NCBI RefSeq assembly: GCF_013408745.1
Contig: NZ_JACCBJ010000001.1
Coordinates: 2,046,001-2,110,000, forward strand
Source of the DNA: Leifsonia soli
GTDB lineage: Bacteria > Actinomycetota > Actinomycetes > Actinomycetales > Microbacteriaceae
Length of the DNA stretch: 64,000 bases
Direction of reading: 5' to 3'
A program made the position numbers and the translations under genes. Under the pieces are notes generated by a model, which saw only the letters and a program-made list of their open reading frames with translations, was not told where the DNA came from and searched no databases. Of the stretch, positions 1 through 8,999 are shown one piece after another; positions within the stretch are counted from its first letter, which is position 1, and the number at the start of each line of letters is the position of its first letter.

Positions 1-340
1 GCAGGTGCGTGGCGGTGTCGTCATCCGGTCCCGGCGCGGTCGGCCACTCCTCGCGCGACAGCACGATGGAGGCGGGGAACGGCACGCCGGGCAGGATCTC
101 CATCGAGAGCGCCAGCGCGAAGGCCGAGCTCTCGTCCGCCAGCGCGACCAGGTGCTCCAGCTCGGTCTTCGCGGTGCGGCGCACCCGGGCCAGCCGGTCG
201 GCGCGGCCGACCCGCTCGGTCACCAGGCGCGCGATGCGCCGGGCGGCCGCCTCCTCGTCGTGCAGCGGGATCATCACCCACGTGCCGGGGAAGACGATGG
301 TCAGCTCCTCATCGAGCGAGGTCAGGCGTGCGTCGGTCAT
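1..340 (-). CDS. Unknown protein of the type VII locus (C-terminus beyond the left edge)
   Basis: The first 113 residues are visible, starting MTDARLTSL; the gene runs off the left edge. The ATG overlaps the stop of the upstream gene as ATGA at 337-340, so the two are translationally coupled. The visible part is soluble and mixed in charge, with no signal peptide, membrane segment or recognised motif. It is fourth in a minus-strand series after a WXG100-like protein, a candidate type VII substrate and another unknown protein. From position alone it could be a secretion accessory, chaperone or immunity factor. No function is assigned. Confidence 0.7.
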   Translation of the reverse strand, partial: MTDARLTSLDEELTIVFPGTWVMIPLHDEEAAARRIARLVTERVGRADRLARVRRTAKTELEHLVALADESSAFALALSMEILPGVPFPASIVLSREEWPTAPGPDDDTATHL

Positions 341-957
341 GCGAACTCCCCCAGGGTGACGCGCAGCGAGTCGGCGATGGCCTGCGTATCGGTGACCATG
401 TCGTCGAACCCGCCGATGAATCCCGACCGGAACACCGTGTGGAACGCCTGCGCGGACCCGACGGGGAAGATCGCGAACACCACCCGCTGCTCCAGGAGCG
501 CGTCTCCCGCGTCGTCGTCGGCGAGCGCGGTGAGGTGCGTGAAGCCGACGAGCTCGCCGACCGCGTGCGCCGTCCGCCAGGAGCGGTAGCCGAGGGTCTC
601 GTAGCCCGGCTCGCGCACCGCGGCGTCCGCATCGGTCGCGGCGAGGTAGCTCTCCGGGGTGTCGTCGACCTCGAGCTGCAGCAGCTCGAACGTCTGGTAC
701 GCGTTGAGCACGCCCGCCGACGGGATCGGAATGAACACGCGGGCCCGCGTCGCACCGCTCGGGTCCTCCGCGTGCAGCACCTGCTGCAGGGCGCGCAGCT
801 GGGCGGTGAGCCCCGCGGCCTGCTCCCCCGCGTCGAGCGATGCGGCGAACCGCTCCGGCCAGTCCCCTCGCGGGTCCTCGCTCAGCAGCTCGACGTCGTA
901 CCAGCCCTCCGGGGCCTCGAACGTGAAGTCGACGATGTCGCGCGGGCGCAGCGTCAT
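337..957 (-). CDS. Unknown 206-aa soluble protein of the type VII locus
   Basis: The 206-residue protein has no signal peptide or membrane segment. Its N-terminal stretch (about residues 8-25) reads like a beta-rich fold (FTFEAPEGWYDVELL). I do not recognise the family. An AGGAGG ribosome site directly follows the stop of the upstream candidate substrate gene, with 15 bases between the genes, so the two are probably co-expressed. The downstream gene overlaps by ATGA. Being immediately distal to a WXG100/substrate pair makes a dedicated chaperone or immunity role possible, but this is inference from order only. Confidence 0.75.
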   Translation of the reverse strand: MTLRPRDIVDFTFEAPEGWYDVELLSEDPRGDWPERFAASLDAGEQAAGLTAQLRALQQVLHAEDPSGATRARVFIPIPSAGVLNAYQTFELLQLEVDDTPESYLAATDADAAVREPGYETLGYRSWRTAHAVGELVGFTHLTALADDDAGDALLEQRVVFAIFPVGSAQAFHTVFRSGFIGGFDDMVTDTQAIADSLRVTLGEFA

Positions 958-972
958 ACCGGGTCAGCCTCC

Positions 973-2331
973 TCAGCCGTTGTGGCTCTTGTACGTCGGA
1001 ACATACTTGTCCGCCTGGCCGAGCGCGAACTTCTGCAGGTCGATGCTGGGGATCTTCGGCAGGTCGGTGTGGTTGCCTCCGTCGAACTTGTTGGCGATCT
1101 CGTCCACCTTGCCCGGCGCGTTCACCAGCTCGATGCCCTTGTTGATCAGCGCGGAGCCCTGGTGGTACGCGGCGACGACGGTGAGCGGGTTGACCTCGCG
1201 GGCGCCGACGTCGTGCGAGACGGCGCGCACGACGTTCTGGTCGATGCCGAGGAGGGTCCGCATCGCCTTCGCCTTGTCGGCGCCGTCGGTCACCAGCGCC
1301 TTGTAGGCGGCGCGCTGGCCGGCCGCCGACTCGCCGGCGGCCTGCCAGATCTTGACCGGGTTGACGTCGTTGAGCGGCTTCTCGAACAGCTTCTTGGTCG
1401 CCGACTTCATCAGGCGCTTGCCGATCTGCATCTTGAGCATGGCGTTCGGACTGGTGCGGACACCGCCCACCAGACGGGGAGCACGGGCCAGCGCCTTGAT
1501 GCGCGCGGCCTTGCCGAGGAACGCGAAGATACGGCCGCCGAACAGGCTGAGCGCGACGCCGACGGCGGCCCCGATGATGTCGAGGAAGGTGCCCTCGCCG
1601 TTCGCGAACTTCACGACCGCGTCGACGAGCTTGATGATGGATGCGACCAGCGCGATCACGACGAGCACCTGACCGAGGATGGGCACCCAGGAGAGGAAGA
1701 TCGCCAGCACCCCGGCGATGTCGCCGATGGTCTCGATCACATCCATGACCTTGTCCCAGAAGCCCGGGTTCTTCAGGCCGTTGTTGTGGTGGTCGACGAC
1801 GTCGACGATCGCGTCGACCGCCTTCTCGGCCGCGCGGTTCTTCTTGTCGCGGGCGTCGTACCAGGCCTGGTGGGCGGCCTGCAGCGCGGCGTTCGCGTCT
1901 CGGGCCGCGTCGTCGGCCTTGTCGGCCGACTTCCCCGCCGTCGCCGCATCCTCCGGCTTCGCCTTCTGCGCGTCGGTGTGCGCGGTCGTCGCCGCCTTGT
2001 GCGCGGCATCCGCCGCGTTCTGCTTCTGCTCGATCAGAGCGATCGCCTTGTCGGCGTCGTCCTTCGCCTCGCGCAGCTCGGCCGCGTACGTGATCAGCGC
2101 GTTGGCCGTCTTGGAGTAGCGGTCCTTGGCCTTGTTGATGTCTTCGGCGGTGTCCTTCGACATCTCCTGCAGCTTGGACACGGCCTGCGACTTGTACCCG
2201 TCGAGGTCGTGGATCTTGTTGAGCTCCTTCACGGAGCGCTGGATCGCCTCGCCGATCGCCTGGTAGTGCCGGGCCTTCGCCTCCAGCACATCGGGGTCGC
2301 CGGTCAGCGGCTGGAACTCCGTGTCGCTCAC
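973..2331 (-). CDS. Candidate type VII secretion substrate with long helical N-terminus and hydrophobic middle
   Basis: This 452-residue protein starts at GTG 2331, overlapping the stop of the WXG100-like gene as GTGA. A longer in-frame start at 2469 would lie inside that gene and is rejected. Residues 1-190 are Ala/Lys/Asp-rich and predicted helical, like the targeting regions of LXG/WXG-type substrates. Residues about 195-240 and 247-271 are strongly hydrophobic and could insert in a membrane. The C-terminal 180 residues show no toxin motif I recognise. Pairing of a small WXG100-like protein with a large helical partner next to an EccC motor is typical of type VII substrates. It could instead be a structural or membrane component. 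Confidence 0.7.
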   Translation of the reverse strand: MSDTEFQPLTGDPDVLEAKARHYQAIGEAIQRSVKELNKIHDLDGYKSQAVSKLQEMSKDTAEDINKAKDRYSKTANALITYAAELREAKDDADKAIALIEQKQNAADAAHKAATTAHTDAQKAKPEDAATAGKSADKADDAARDANAALQAAHQAWYDARDKKNRAAEKAVDAIVDVVDHHNNGLKNPGFWDKVMDVIETIGDIAGVLAIFLSWVPILGQVLVVIALVASIIKLVDAVVKFANGEGTFLDIIGAAVGVALSLFGGRIFAFLGKAARIKALARAPRLVGGVRTSPNAMLKMQIGKRLMKSATKKLFEKPLNDVNPVKIWQAAGESAAGQRAAYKALVTDGADKAKAMRTLLGIDQNVVRAVSHDVGAREVNPLTVVAAYHQGSALINKGIELVNAPGKVDEIANKFDGGNHTDLPKIPSIDLQKFALGQADKYVPTYKSHNG

Positions 2332-2630
2332 TTGTGGTCCGCACCCTTCTTCTCGTCCAGCGCCTTGGCGAGGTCGCCGTCCACCTTCACGAAGTTGTCC
2401 GCCACAGCGGCGATGACCTGCTGCACGTTCTTCACGTTCTCGGTCATCTCCTTGCGCTTCTCGTTCCACTTGTGGGCGAAGTCGCGGACATGGCTGTGCA
2501 GGTCGTCGTGCCCGGTCGCCTCGGCGACGGAGTCGCTGAAGTCGTCGGCGTTCTGGAACTCGCGCACGACGGCGTCGAGGTCGTCGCGCAGCTGCACCAG
2601 CTCGTCCAGCTTGAGTACGAGATCGGACAC
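2328..2630 (-). CDS. WXG100-like (ESAT-6 family) small helical protein
   Basis: The 100-residue protein is the usual size of WXG100 proteins, lacks a signal peptide and is predicted as two helices. The central turn has Trp55 in the context WNE, not the classical WxG, so membership rests on length, helicity and context. The GTG start has a GGAGG site a few bases upstream. It is first in a minus-strand operon, overlaps the candidate substrate by GTGA, and diverges from the EccC-type motor 137 bases away. Probably it forms a helical hairpin dimer with a partner and is exported or acts as a targeting partner. Confidence 0.7.
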   Translation of the reverse strand: MSDLVLKLDELVQLRDDLDAVVREFQNADDFSDSVAEATGHDDLHSHVRDFAHKWNEKRKEMTENVKNVQQVIAAVADNFVKVDGDLAKALDEKKGADHK

Positions 2631-2767
2631 TTTTCCTCCCCTTCCGGTGGCGACCGCCGGAGTCCTCCGGTCATCCTGCCTTCAGCAACGTACCTGTGGA
2701 CCAGCGGGGAAGCGATGGGGAGCGGTCCCCATCCACGTGAAGGCGAGGAGGTGGGTATGGTGCTGAA
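2631..2767. promoter_or_regulatory. Divergent promoter region between WXG100-like gene and eccC
   Basis: These 137 bases separate two divergent type VII genes. On the plus strand TATGGT at 2756-2761 lies exactly six bases before the GTG start of eccC, a leaderless-type -10. The only good Shine-Dalgarno match (GAGGAGGTG, about 2745-2753) is too far from the GTG for ordinary initiation. On the minus strand GGGGAGG precedes the WXG100-like start. No clear operator palindrome was found. Confidence 0.55.
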
Positions 2768-5700
2768 GTGCGACTGAAACTGACTCTCGCCCGCCCGTCC
2801 GGGACCAGCGATGACATCGTCGTCACCGCGGACGCCGCCGCCAGCATCGCCGAGGTCGCCTCGACCGTCGCGCGGATCGACCCGCGGCGGACCGGTCCGG
2901 TCGCCGCCCCCGGCGCGCTGACGCTGCGCGCGCAGCTCCCCGGGCAGGCCGACCCGCTCGTCCTCCCGCCGGACGCCCCGGTCGGCGAGGCCTGGATCGG
3001 GAGCGGCGCGACCGTCGCGCTGGCCGACGCCGGCCTCCACTACGTCTCCCCCGAGCTCGGCGACGTGCCGGTGGTCGCGACCCTGCGGGTGCTCAGCGGC
3101 CCGCAGGAGGGCGCGGAGTTCCCCCTGCGAGCCGGCAGCACCGTGCTGGGGCGCGACGAGTCGTGCGACATCGTGCTGCAGGATCCCCTCGTGTCGAAGC
3201 GCCACGTGCGCTTCGAGGCCGGCGACGGGGTGGAGGTCGTCGACCTGGGTTCGGCGAACGGCGTCGTCGTCGACGGCGGGCTGGTGACCCGGTTCACCGT
3301 CCGGCGCGCGGAGACCCTGCTGCTCGGCGACACCGAGGTGGAGCTGGAGGTGAAGGCGGGCTCGGAGCTGCCCGCCGCGCCTCCCACCGCGGGCCCGGTG
3401 TTCTTCAATCGGTCGCCGCGCGTCGAGCGCCGGTACTCCGGCCAGGTCTTCCAGGCACCCGAGGTTCCCGGCGAGAAGGACGACCCGCCCTTCCCGCTGC
3501 TCGCCATGATCACCCCGCTGCTGCTCGGTGGCGCGATGTTCTTCCTCACCAAGAACCCGACCAGCCTGCTCTTCATCCTGCTGTCTCCGGTGATGCTGGT
3601 CGGCAATTACATCAGCGGCCGCACCCGGGGCAAGCGCAAGCTCAAGAAGCAGATCGCACTGTTCGAGCAGCGGCTGGAGGCGCTCTCCACCAAGCTGGAG
3701 CAGGAGCGCCGGACGGAAGTCGAGCTGCGGCAGGCCGAGACGCCGACCACCGCGGACGCCCTGGCCGAGGCGGTCCGCCGCGGCCCGCTGCTCTGGACCC
3801 GGCGCCCGGAGCACTGGTCGTTCCTCAACCTGCAGCTGGGCCGGGGGACCATGCGCTCGCGCAACACCGTGCAGGCGGTCGACCGCGGCGAGCTCATCGT
3901 CGAGTTCCAGGAGCGCCTCGACGCGGTGATCGCCGACAACGCGACGGTGGACGACGTCCCCGTGCTCGACAACCTCTACGAGTCCGGTGCGCTCGGCATC
4001 GCCGGACCCACCGACCTGATCGCCGGATCGGTCAACTCGGTGCTGGTGCAGCTCACCGCGCTGCACTCGCCGTCCGAGCTGGCGGTCGCCGCGCTCGTCT
4101 CCCCGCGCTGGTCGCGCGAACTCGGCTGGCTCAAGTGGATGCCGCACACCTCCTCCCCGCACAGCCCGCTGGCCGGCGGCCACCTGGCCGACAGCGCCTC
4201 GTCCGCCGCCGGGGTGCTCAGCGCGCTCGAAGGTCTCGTGGAGGAGCGCCTCGCGTCCGCGAAGGCCGGCCCGCAGCGGCGCGGCGCCATGGAGCAGGAG
4301 AGCGCCGCCCTGGAGCGCGGCGCCGAGGTGGGACGCTCGCAGACCGGCAACGGCACGCCGTCCCCCGTCCCGGCCGTCGTGGTCGTCATCTCCGACGACG
4401 TCGCCGTCGACCGCGCCCGCCTCGTGCAGCTCGCGGAGGCGGCCGCCGACGCCGGCGTCTTCCCCGTCTGGATCTCGGACGACGTCGACCGGCTCCCGGC
4501 CGTCTGCCGCACCTTCCTGCAGCACACCGACCAGCCGCACCGCGCGCGTGCCGGGTTCGTCCGCATCGGCGAGACCGTGGAGGACGTCGTCACCGAGCCG
4601 GTCAGCGCCGCGACCGCGCTCGACTACGCCAAGCGGATGGCCCCCGTCATCGACGCCGGAGCCCTCGTCGCCGACGCCAGCGACCTCCCGCGCTCCGTGT
4701 CGCTGGTGACCCTGCTCGGACACGAGCTGGCCGAGTCGTCGAGTGCGGTGGTCGACCGCTGGCGGCAGAACGCCTCCATCCACGACCGCACGGCCGGGGC
4801 GAAGCCCGCGCGGCGGCGCCCGGGGACTCTGCGCGCGACGGTCGGCTCCGCCGGCGTCGACGCCATGCACCTCGACCTGCGCACGCAAGGGCCGCACGCC
4901 CTGGTCGGCGGCACCACCGGAGCCGGCAAGAGCGAGTTCCTGCAGGCGTGGGTGCTGGGGATGGCCGCCGAGTACAGCCCCGACCGGGTCACGTTCCTGT
5001 TCGTCGACTACAAGGGCGGGTCCGCCTTCGCCGACTGCGTCAGCCTCCCGCACTGCGTCGGCCTGGTCACCGACCTGAGCCCCCACCTGGTGCGCCGCGC
5101 GCTGACGAGCCTCCGCGCCGAGCTGCACTACCGGGAGCACCTGCTCAACCGGAAGAAGGCGAAGGACCTGCTGGAGCTGGAGAAGCGCGGCGACCCGGAC
5201 AGCCCGCCCGCGCTCGTCCTCGTCATCGACGAGTTCGCCGCGCTCGTCGGCGAGGTGCCGGAGTTCGTCGACGGCGTGGTCGACATCGCCCAGCGCGGAC
5301 GCTCGCTCGGCATCCACCTCATCATGGCGACCCAGCGCCCGGCCGGGGTCATCAAGGACAACCTGCGCGCCAACACCAACCTGCGCATCGCGCTGCGGAT
5401 GGCCGACGAGTCGGACAGCCAGGACGTGGTCGGCGTCGCCGATGCCGCCCACTTCGATCCGTCCATCCCGGGCCGCGGCATGGCGAAGACCGGACCCGGC
5501 CGCCTGGTGCGGTTCCAGTCGGCGTACGCCGGTGGCTGGACCACGCGCGAGCCCGAGCGCGCGGGCGTCGAGGTCGCCGAGCTCCGCTTCGGCGGCGAAG
5601 TGCGCTGGGAGGAGGAGCGACCCGCAGAGGAGCCGGATCGCGACCTCGGCCCGACCGACCAGCAGCGGATGGTCGCCGCGATCGTCCGCGCGCAGTCCGC

Positions 5701-7282
5701 CGCCCACATCCCCGCTCCCCGGCGCCCGTGGCTCGACGAGCTCGCCGCCGCGTACGACCTGGGGCTGCTGCGGCAGCGCACCGACGCCGAGCTGCTGCTC
5801 GGCGTGTCCGACATCCCGGACCGCCAGGAGCAGCGTCCCGTCTACTTCCAGCCCGACGTCGACGGCAACCTCGCCGTCTACGGCACCGGCGGCTCCGGCA
5901 AGTCGACGGTGCTGCGCACGCTCGCCTCCGCCGCCGCGATCACTCCGCGCGGCGGGCCCGTGCACGTCTACGGCCTCGACTTCGGCGCCGGGAGCCTGCG
6001 GATGCTCGAGAAGCTGCCGCACGTCGGCTCGATCATCCCCGGCGACGACCCGGAGCGCATCATCCGGCTGTTCCGGATGCTGAAGCAGACGCTCGAGGAC
6101 CGCGGCCCGCGCTTCGCCGAGGCGAACGCGTCGAACATCACCGAGTACCGGTCGCTGACCGGGCGGCAGGAGGAGCCGCGCATCCTGCTGCTCGTTGACG
6201 GCTTCCCCAGCTTCCGGGAGGACTTCGAGATCCCGGCCGGACGGTCGCAGTGGTACGACGTGTTCCGCGACCTGCTGGCCGACGGCCGACGGCTCGGGAT
6301 GCACGTCGCGCTGACCGGCGATCGTGCCGGCGCCGTCCCGACCTCGATCGGATCGCTGGTCCAGCGCCGCGTCGTCCTGCGGCTCGCGGACGACGGCTAC
6401 GGCATGCTCGACGTGCCCAGCGACATCCTGTCGCCCGCCTCTCCCCCGGGTCGCGCGATCGTCGACGGCTACGAGACCCAGATCGCCGTGCTGGGCGGCT
6501 CGCGCGCCGTCGCGGACCAGTCGGAGGCGGTGCGCCGTCTCGCCGAGGCGATGGAGCGCGCCGGCATCCCCACGGCGCCCGCGGTCGGCTCCATGCCGAA
6601 GGAGCTGGACCCGGCGTCGCTGCCGGACAGCGTGGGCGGACTCCCCGTGCTCGGCATCGGCGACATCGACCTCGGCCCGCTCGGCTTCGAGCCGTCCGGC
6701 ACGCTGCTCGTCGCCGGCCCCCCGGCCAGCGGTCGCACGACGACGCTGACGGCGGTCGCGGACGCGGTGGCGCGGTTCGACGCCGAGACGCGCCTGTACT
6801 ACGTGGGAAGCGCCCGCTCCCCGCTGTCCGCATCGTCGCTGTGGACGGACCGCGCCCTCACCCCTGCGGACGCGGCCGAGCTGGCGAAGGACCTCACCGT
6901 CGCCATCGCCGACCCGGACACCGAGGGCCGGATCGCGGTGTTCGTGGAGAGCATCGGCGACTTCCTGCAGACGCCCGCCGACTCGCCCCTCGTTGAGCTG
7001 ATCCGCGCCGTCCGCCGGAGCGACCACCTGCTCGTCGCCGAGGCGGAGTCGAGCGCCTGGGGCACGTCGTGGCCGCTGCTCGGCGAGGTGAAGAACGGCC
7101 GGCGCGGGCTGCTGCTGCAGCCGGACTCGGTCGAGGGCGACATCCTGCTCAAGACGCCGCTCCCGCGGATGGGCCGGTCGGAGTTCCCCCCAGGGCGCGG
7201 CGTGTTCATCCAGAAGGGCGGCTTCACACGCGTGCAGGTGCCTCTGGTGGATGCGTCGCTGCCGGCGCGCGTCCGCGTCTGA
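2768..7282 (+). CDS. eccC: EccC/EssC-type FtsK-SpoIIIE ATPase of type VII secretion, with FHA domain
   Basis: The 1504-residue motor energises export of WXG100 substrates. In order: a ubiquitin-like/YukD-type N-terminal region (about 1-100), an FHA domain (about 127-175, with LGRDESCDI and LGSANG) predicted to bind phosphothreonine, two membrane helices (about 241-284), then three FtsK-type ATPase modules. Module 1 has GGTTGAGKS (about 714) and LVIDEFAAL (about 816). Module 2 has GTGGSGKST (about 1038) and LLLVDGF. Module 3 has the degenerate GPPASGRTT (about 1315), with Arg for the Walker Lys and no clear Walker B. An N-terminal FHA resembles Firmicute EssC more than mycobacterial EccC. Translation from GTG 2768 is probably leaderless. 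EccB, EccD, EccE and mycosin genes are not in the window. Confidence 0.93.
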   Translation: MRLKLTLARPSGTSDDIVVTADAAASIAEVASTVARIDPRRTGPVAAPGALTLRAQLPGQADPLVLPPDAPVGEAWIGSGATVALADAGLHYVSPELGDVPVVATLRVLSGPQEGAEFPLRAGSTVLGRDESCDIVLQDPLVSKRHVRFEAGDGVEVVDLGSANGVVVDGGLVTRFTVRRAETLLLGDTEVELEVKAGSELPAAPPTAGPVFFNRSPRVERRYSGQVFQAPEVPGEKDDPPFPLLAMITPLLLGGAMFFLTKNPTSLLFILLSPVMLVGNYISGRTRGKRKLKKQIALFEQRLEALSTKLEQERRTEVELRQAETPTTADALAEAVRRGPLLWTRRPEHWSFLNLQLGRGTMRSRNTVQAVDRGELIVEFQERLDAVIADNATVDDVPVLDNLYESGALGIAGPTDLIAGSVNSVLVQLTALHSPSELAVAALVSPRWSRELGWLKWMPHTSSPHSPLAGGHLADSASSAAGVLSALEGLVEERLASAKAGPQRRGAMEQESAALERGAEVGRSQTGNGTPSPVPAVVVVISDDVAVDRARLVQLAEAAADAGVFPVWISDDVDRLPAVCRTFLQHTDQPHRARAGFVRIGETVEDVVTEPVSAATALDYAKRMAPVIDAGALVADASDLPRSVSLVTLLGHELAESSSAVVDRWRQNASIHDRTAGAKPARRRPGTLRATVGSAGVDAMHLDLRTQGPHALVGGTTGAGKSEFLQAWVLGMAAEYSPDRVTFLFVDYKGGSAFADCVSLPHCVGLVTDLSPHLVRRALTSLRAELHYREHLLNRKKAKDLLELEKRGDPDSPPALVLVIDEFAALVGEVPEFVDGVVDIAQRGRSLGIHLIMATQRPAGVIKDNLRANTNLRIALRMADESDSQDVVGVADAAHFDPSIPGRGMAKTGPGRLVRFQSAYAGGWTTREPERAGVEVAELRFGGEVRWEEERPAEEPDRDLGPTDQQRMVAAIVRAQSAAHIPAPRRPWLDELAAAYDLGLLRQRTDAELLLGVSDIPDRQEQRPVYFQPDVDGNLAVYGTGGSGKSTVLRTLASAAAITPRGGPVHVYGLDFGAGSLRMLEKLPHVGSIIPGDDPERIIRLFRMLKQTLEDRGPRFAEANASNITEYRSLTGRQEEPRILLLVDGFPSFREDFEIPAGRSQWYDVFRDLLADGRRLGMHVALTGDRAGAVPTSIGSLVQRRVVLRLADDGYGMLDVPSDILSPASPPGRAIVDGYETQIAVLGGSRAVADQSEAVRRLAEAMERAGIPTAPAVGSMPKELDPASLPDSVGGLPVLGIGDIDLGPLGFEPSGTLLVAGPPASGRTTTLTAVADAVARFDAETRLYYVGSARSPLSASSLWTDRALTPADAAELAKDLTVAIADPDTEGRIAVFVESIGDFLQTPADSPLVELIRAVRRSDHLLVAEAESSAWGTSWPLLGEVKNGRRGLLLQPDSVEGDILLKTPLPRMGRSEFPPGRGVFIQKGGFTRVQVPLVDASLPARVRV

Positions 7283-7309
7283 TCGGCCTCGGCGGCTACT
7301 GCTCGGCGG

Positions 7310-7804
7310 CTACTGGTCTTCGTCGCCCTCCCACGGCCAGCGCGGACGCCCACGCTGCCGGAACCGTCCGACGAGCACCAGCTGATAGAGCAGCGTCACC
7401 GCGAACGCCAGGATCGCGATCGTGATGGCCGGCCAGCGCACCAGCTGCGCGAACGCGAACAGGAAGTAATGGAACGGATCATTCGGATCGCCGGCCGCAC
7501 CCGCGACCCCGCCCGCCGCGATGAAGACCGAGTAGCAGGCGACGCCGACGCCGAACGCGACCCCGGGCGAGATCCGCTGCCGCTCGGCAGGAACGCGGGT
7601 GCCCAGCACGATGAGGAACACCAGCAGCATGAGCGCCGACGCGATCACCATGACGGGCCCGACGATCGGCCCGACCTGGGGGTCGGCGACGACATCGCTG
7701 TCGGTCGCGAGGGAGACCAGCCCGAACACGGCGACGACCAGGGCGAGGTAGAGCCCCGTCGCGAAGAAGGCGACCACGGTCGCGTAGACGCGCTCGTCAC
7801 GCAT
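7310..7804 (-). CDS. Four-helix membrane protein, unknown
   Basis: This 164-residue protein starts MRDERVYATV and has four hydrophobic segments (about residues 7-33, 45-69, 84-106 and 125-147), ending in a basic-acidic tail GRPRWPWEGDEDQ. No catalytic motif is seen. It converges on eccC, with 27 bases between the stop codons, and lies 23 bases downstream of another membrane protein on the same strand, so the two are likely co-transcribed. Its position between the type VII and pilus loci leaves its allegiance open. No function is assigned. Confidence 0.75.
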   Translation of the reverse strand: MRDERVYATVVAFFATGLYLALVVAVFGLVSLATDSDVVADPQVGPIVGPVMVIASALMLLVFLIVLGTRVPAERQRISPGVAFGVGVACYSVFIAAGGVAGAAGDPNDPFHYFLFAFAQLVRWPAITIAILAFAVTLLYQLVLVGRFRQRGRPRWPWEGDEDQ

Positions 7805-7827
7805 GGTCGGCTGAGCGTCCTCCCCGG

Positions 7828-8973
7828 TCAGTACCCCTGCTGCGCGTAGGCGGCGACGGCCTGGTTCTGCGCGTCGGCGACCTGCTGCTCGTAGTCGGCC
7901 TGCGCCTCGGCGTTGCGCGCCTTCAGCTTGCGGCCGCGCGCGGAGAGCCAGGCGCCCGTCCAGATCGACATCTCCCGCGCGATGACGCCGGCGAGCACCG
8001 CGAACGGGTTGACCCACGCGCTGCGGATGAGGATCGCGAACTCGTCCGGGTTGCGCTGCCAGTACTGCGCGTCGATCAGCCCGGCGCCGATGTAGACGAA
8101 GTACACGAACACCGCGACGAACAGCCCGCCGAGGATGTAGGCCCACCAGCGCGCACGGTTCAGGATCTGGATGAGGACGACCATCCCGATGAAGAATGCC
8201 AGCACCGGCGCCCACCCACGGAGCCCGAACGCGGGACCGCCGGTGAAGAACTGGACGAGCGCCGGGCCGAACTCGTTGCTCGGCGTCAACAGGGATCCGA
8301 CGATAAGCACGGCGCCGGCCCACAGCACGGCGAACGCGACCGTGCCGACGAGCGCGATGAGGATGCCGATCCCGCGGTTGCTCTTCTTCTTCGGCGGCTC
8401 GGGGCGCTGCAGGTAGATCGGGGCGACCGGCTGCGGGGCGGGAGCGGCTGTCCCGTCGGCGGGCGGGGTGCCGTACGCGGTCGTGGGGGCCCCGGTCGTG
8501 GGGGCCCCGGTCGTCTCGGCCTGGCGGACGGTCGCTGCTTCGGCGGCGACGATCACCGGGGTCGCCGACTCGACGGGGGACGCGGTGTCGACCGTGGCGT
8601 CGCCGGCGGCGGTCGCACCCGGCTCGGAACTGGAGCGCGCGACGGCCGCGGCCACGTCGTCGTCGCTCGTCACGACGGGCTCCGGCTCGGCGATCGCGGC
8701 GGGACGCTGCGGCTCGGCGGCGGCCGGGACGGCGGCATCCTGCTCGTCGTCCCCGGCGGGACGGTTGATGTGTCCGCGCGCCGACACCGGGTTCGACGGC
8801 GGCTCGACGACCTGTGCTCCGGTGTCGGTGGCCGGCTCCGCGGCGGCCGATGCGCCCGGTGCCGTCGCGGCCGCGCCGGTCTGCTCGGCGGCCGCCTGCT
8901 CGGTCTCCGGCCGCGCGTCGTCCGGCCCGGGCTCGTAGGTCGCGCGCTTCGGCGCGTCCGGCGTGTCGCTCAT
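7828..8973 (-). CDS. Membrane protein with long disordered Ala/Pro/Glu-rich N-terminus
   Basis: The ATG at 8973 is chosen for its AGGAG site; an in-frame start farther upstream has none. Of 381 residues the first ~195 are low-complexity (Ala, Pro, Thr, Glu) and end with the basic patch PPKKKSNR. Four membrane helices follow (about 200-225, 255-275, 282-305, 330-350), then a helical, charged, Gln-rich tail ending AAYAQQGY. A 15-base tandem repeat encodes GAPTT twice. The large disordered region and C-terminal coiled stretch suggest a scaffold, but I do not recognise the family. It is probably co-transcribed with the four-helix protein downstream and lies 88 bases after pilO. Confidence 0.75.
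   Translation of the reverse strand: MSDTPDAPKRATYEPGPDDARPETEQAAAEQTGAAATAPGASAAAEPATDTGAQVVEPPSNPVSARGHINRPAGDDEQDAAVPAAAEPQRPAAIAEPEPVVTSDDDVAAAVARSSSEPGATAAGDATVDTASPVESATPVIVAAEAATVRQAETTGAPTTGAPTTAYGTPPADGTAAPAPQPVAPIYLQRPEPPKKKSNRGIGILIALVGTVAFAVLWAGAVLIVGSLLTPSNEFGPALVQFFTGGPAFGLRGWAPVLAFFIGMVVLIQILNRARWWAYILGGLFVAVFVYFVYIGAGLIDAQYWQRNPDEFAILIRSAWVNPFAVLAGVIAREMSIWTGAWLSARGRKLKARNAEAQADYEQQVADAQNQAVAAYAQQGY
8480..8514. repeat. 15-bp tandem repeat, 2.3 copies, in the disordered region
   Basis: The unit GTCGTGGGGGCCCCG occurs twice plus five bases. The unit length is a multiple of three and keeps the reading frame, encoding GAPTT repeats on the minus strand. Copy-number change would not disrupt the gene. 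Confidence 0.9.
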
Positions 8974-8999
8974 CCTGGCTCCTCCATCGGCCCGGCGGG

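Noticed and set aside
328..2766. Plus-strand frame of about 800 codons opposite the type VII operon
   Set aside because: It is antisense to a WXG100-like gene and its coupled neighbours, with Leu/Val/Arg/Asp-rich artefact composition.
2444..7027. Very long open frame (over 1500 codons) on the minus strand opposite eccC
   Set aside because: GC-rich third positions of the real plus-strand gene leave the antisense frame open; the protein is compositionally abnormal (Arg/Gly/Asp/Val-rich) and shows no domains.
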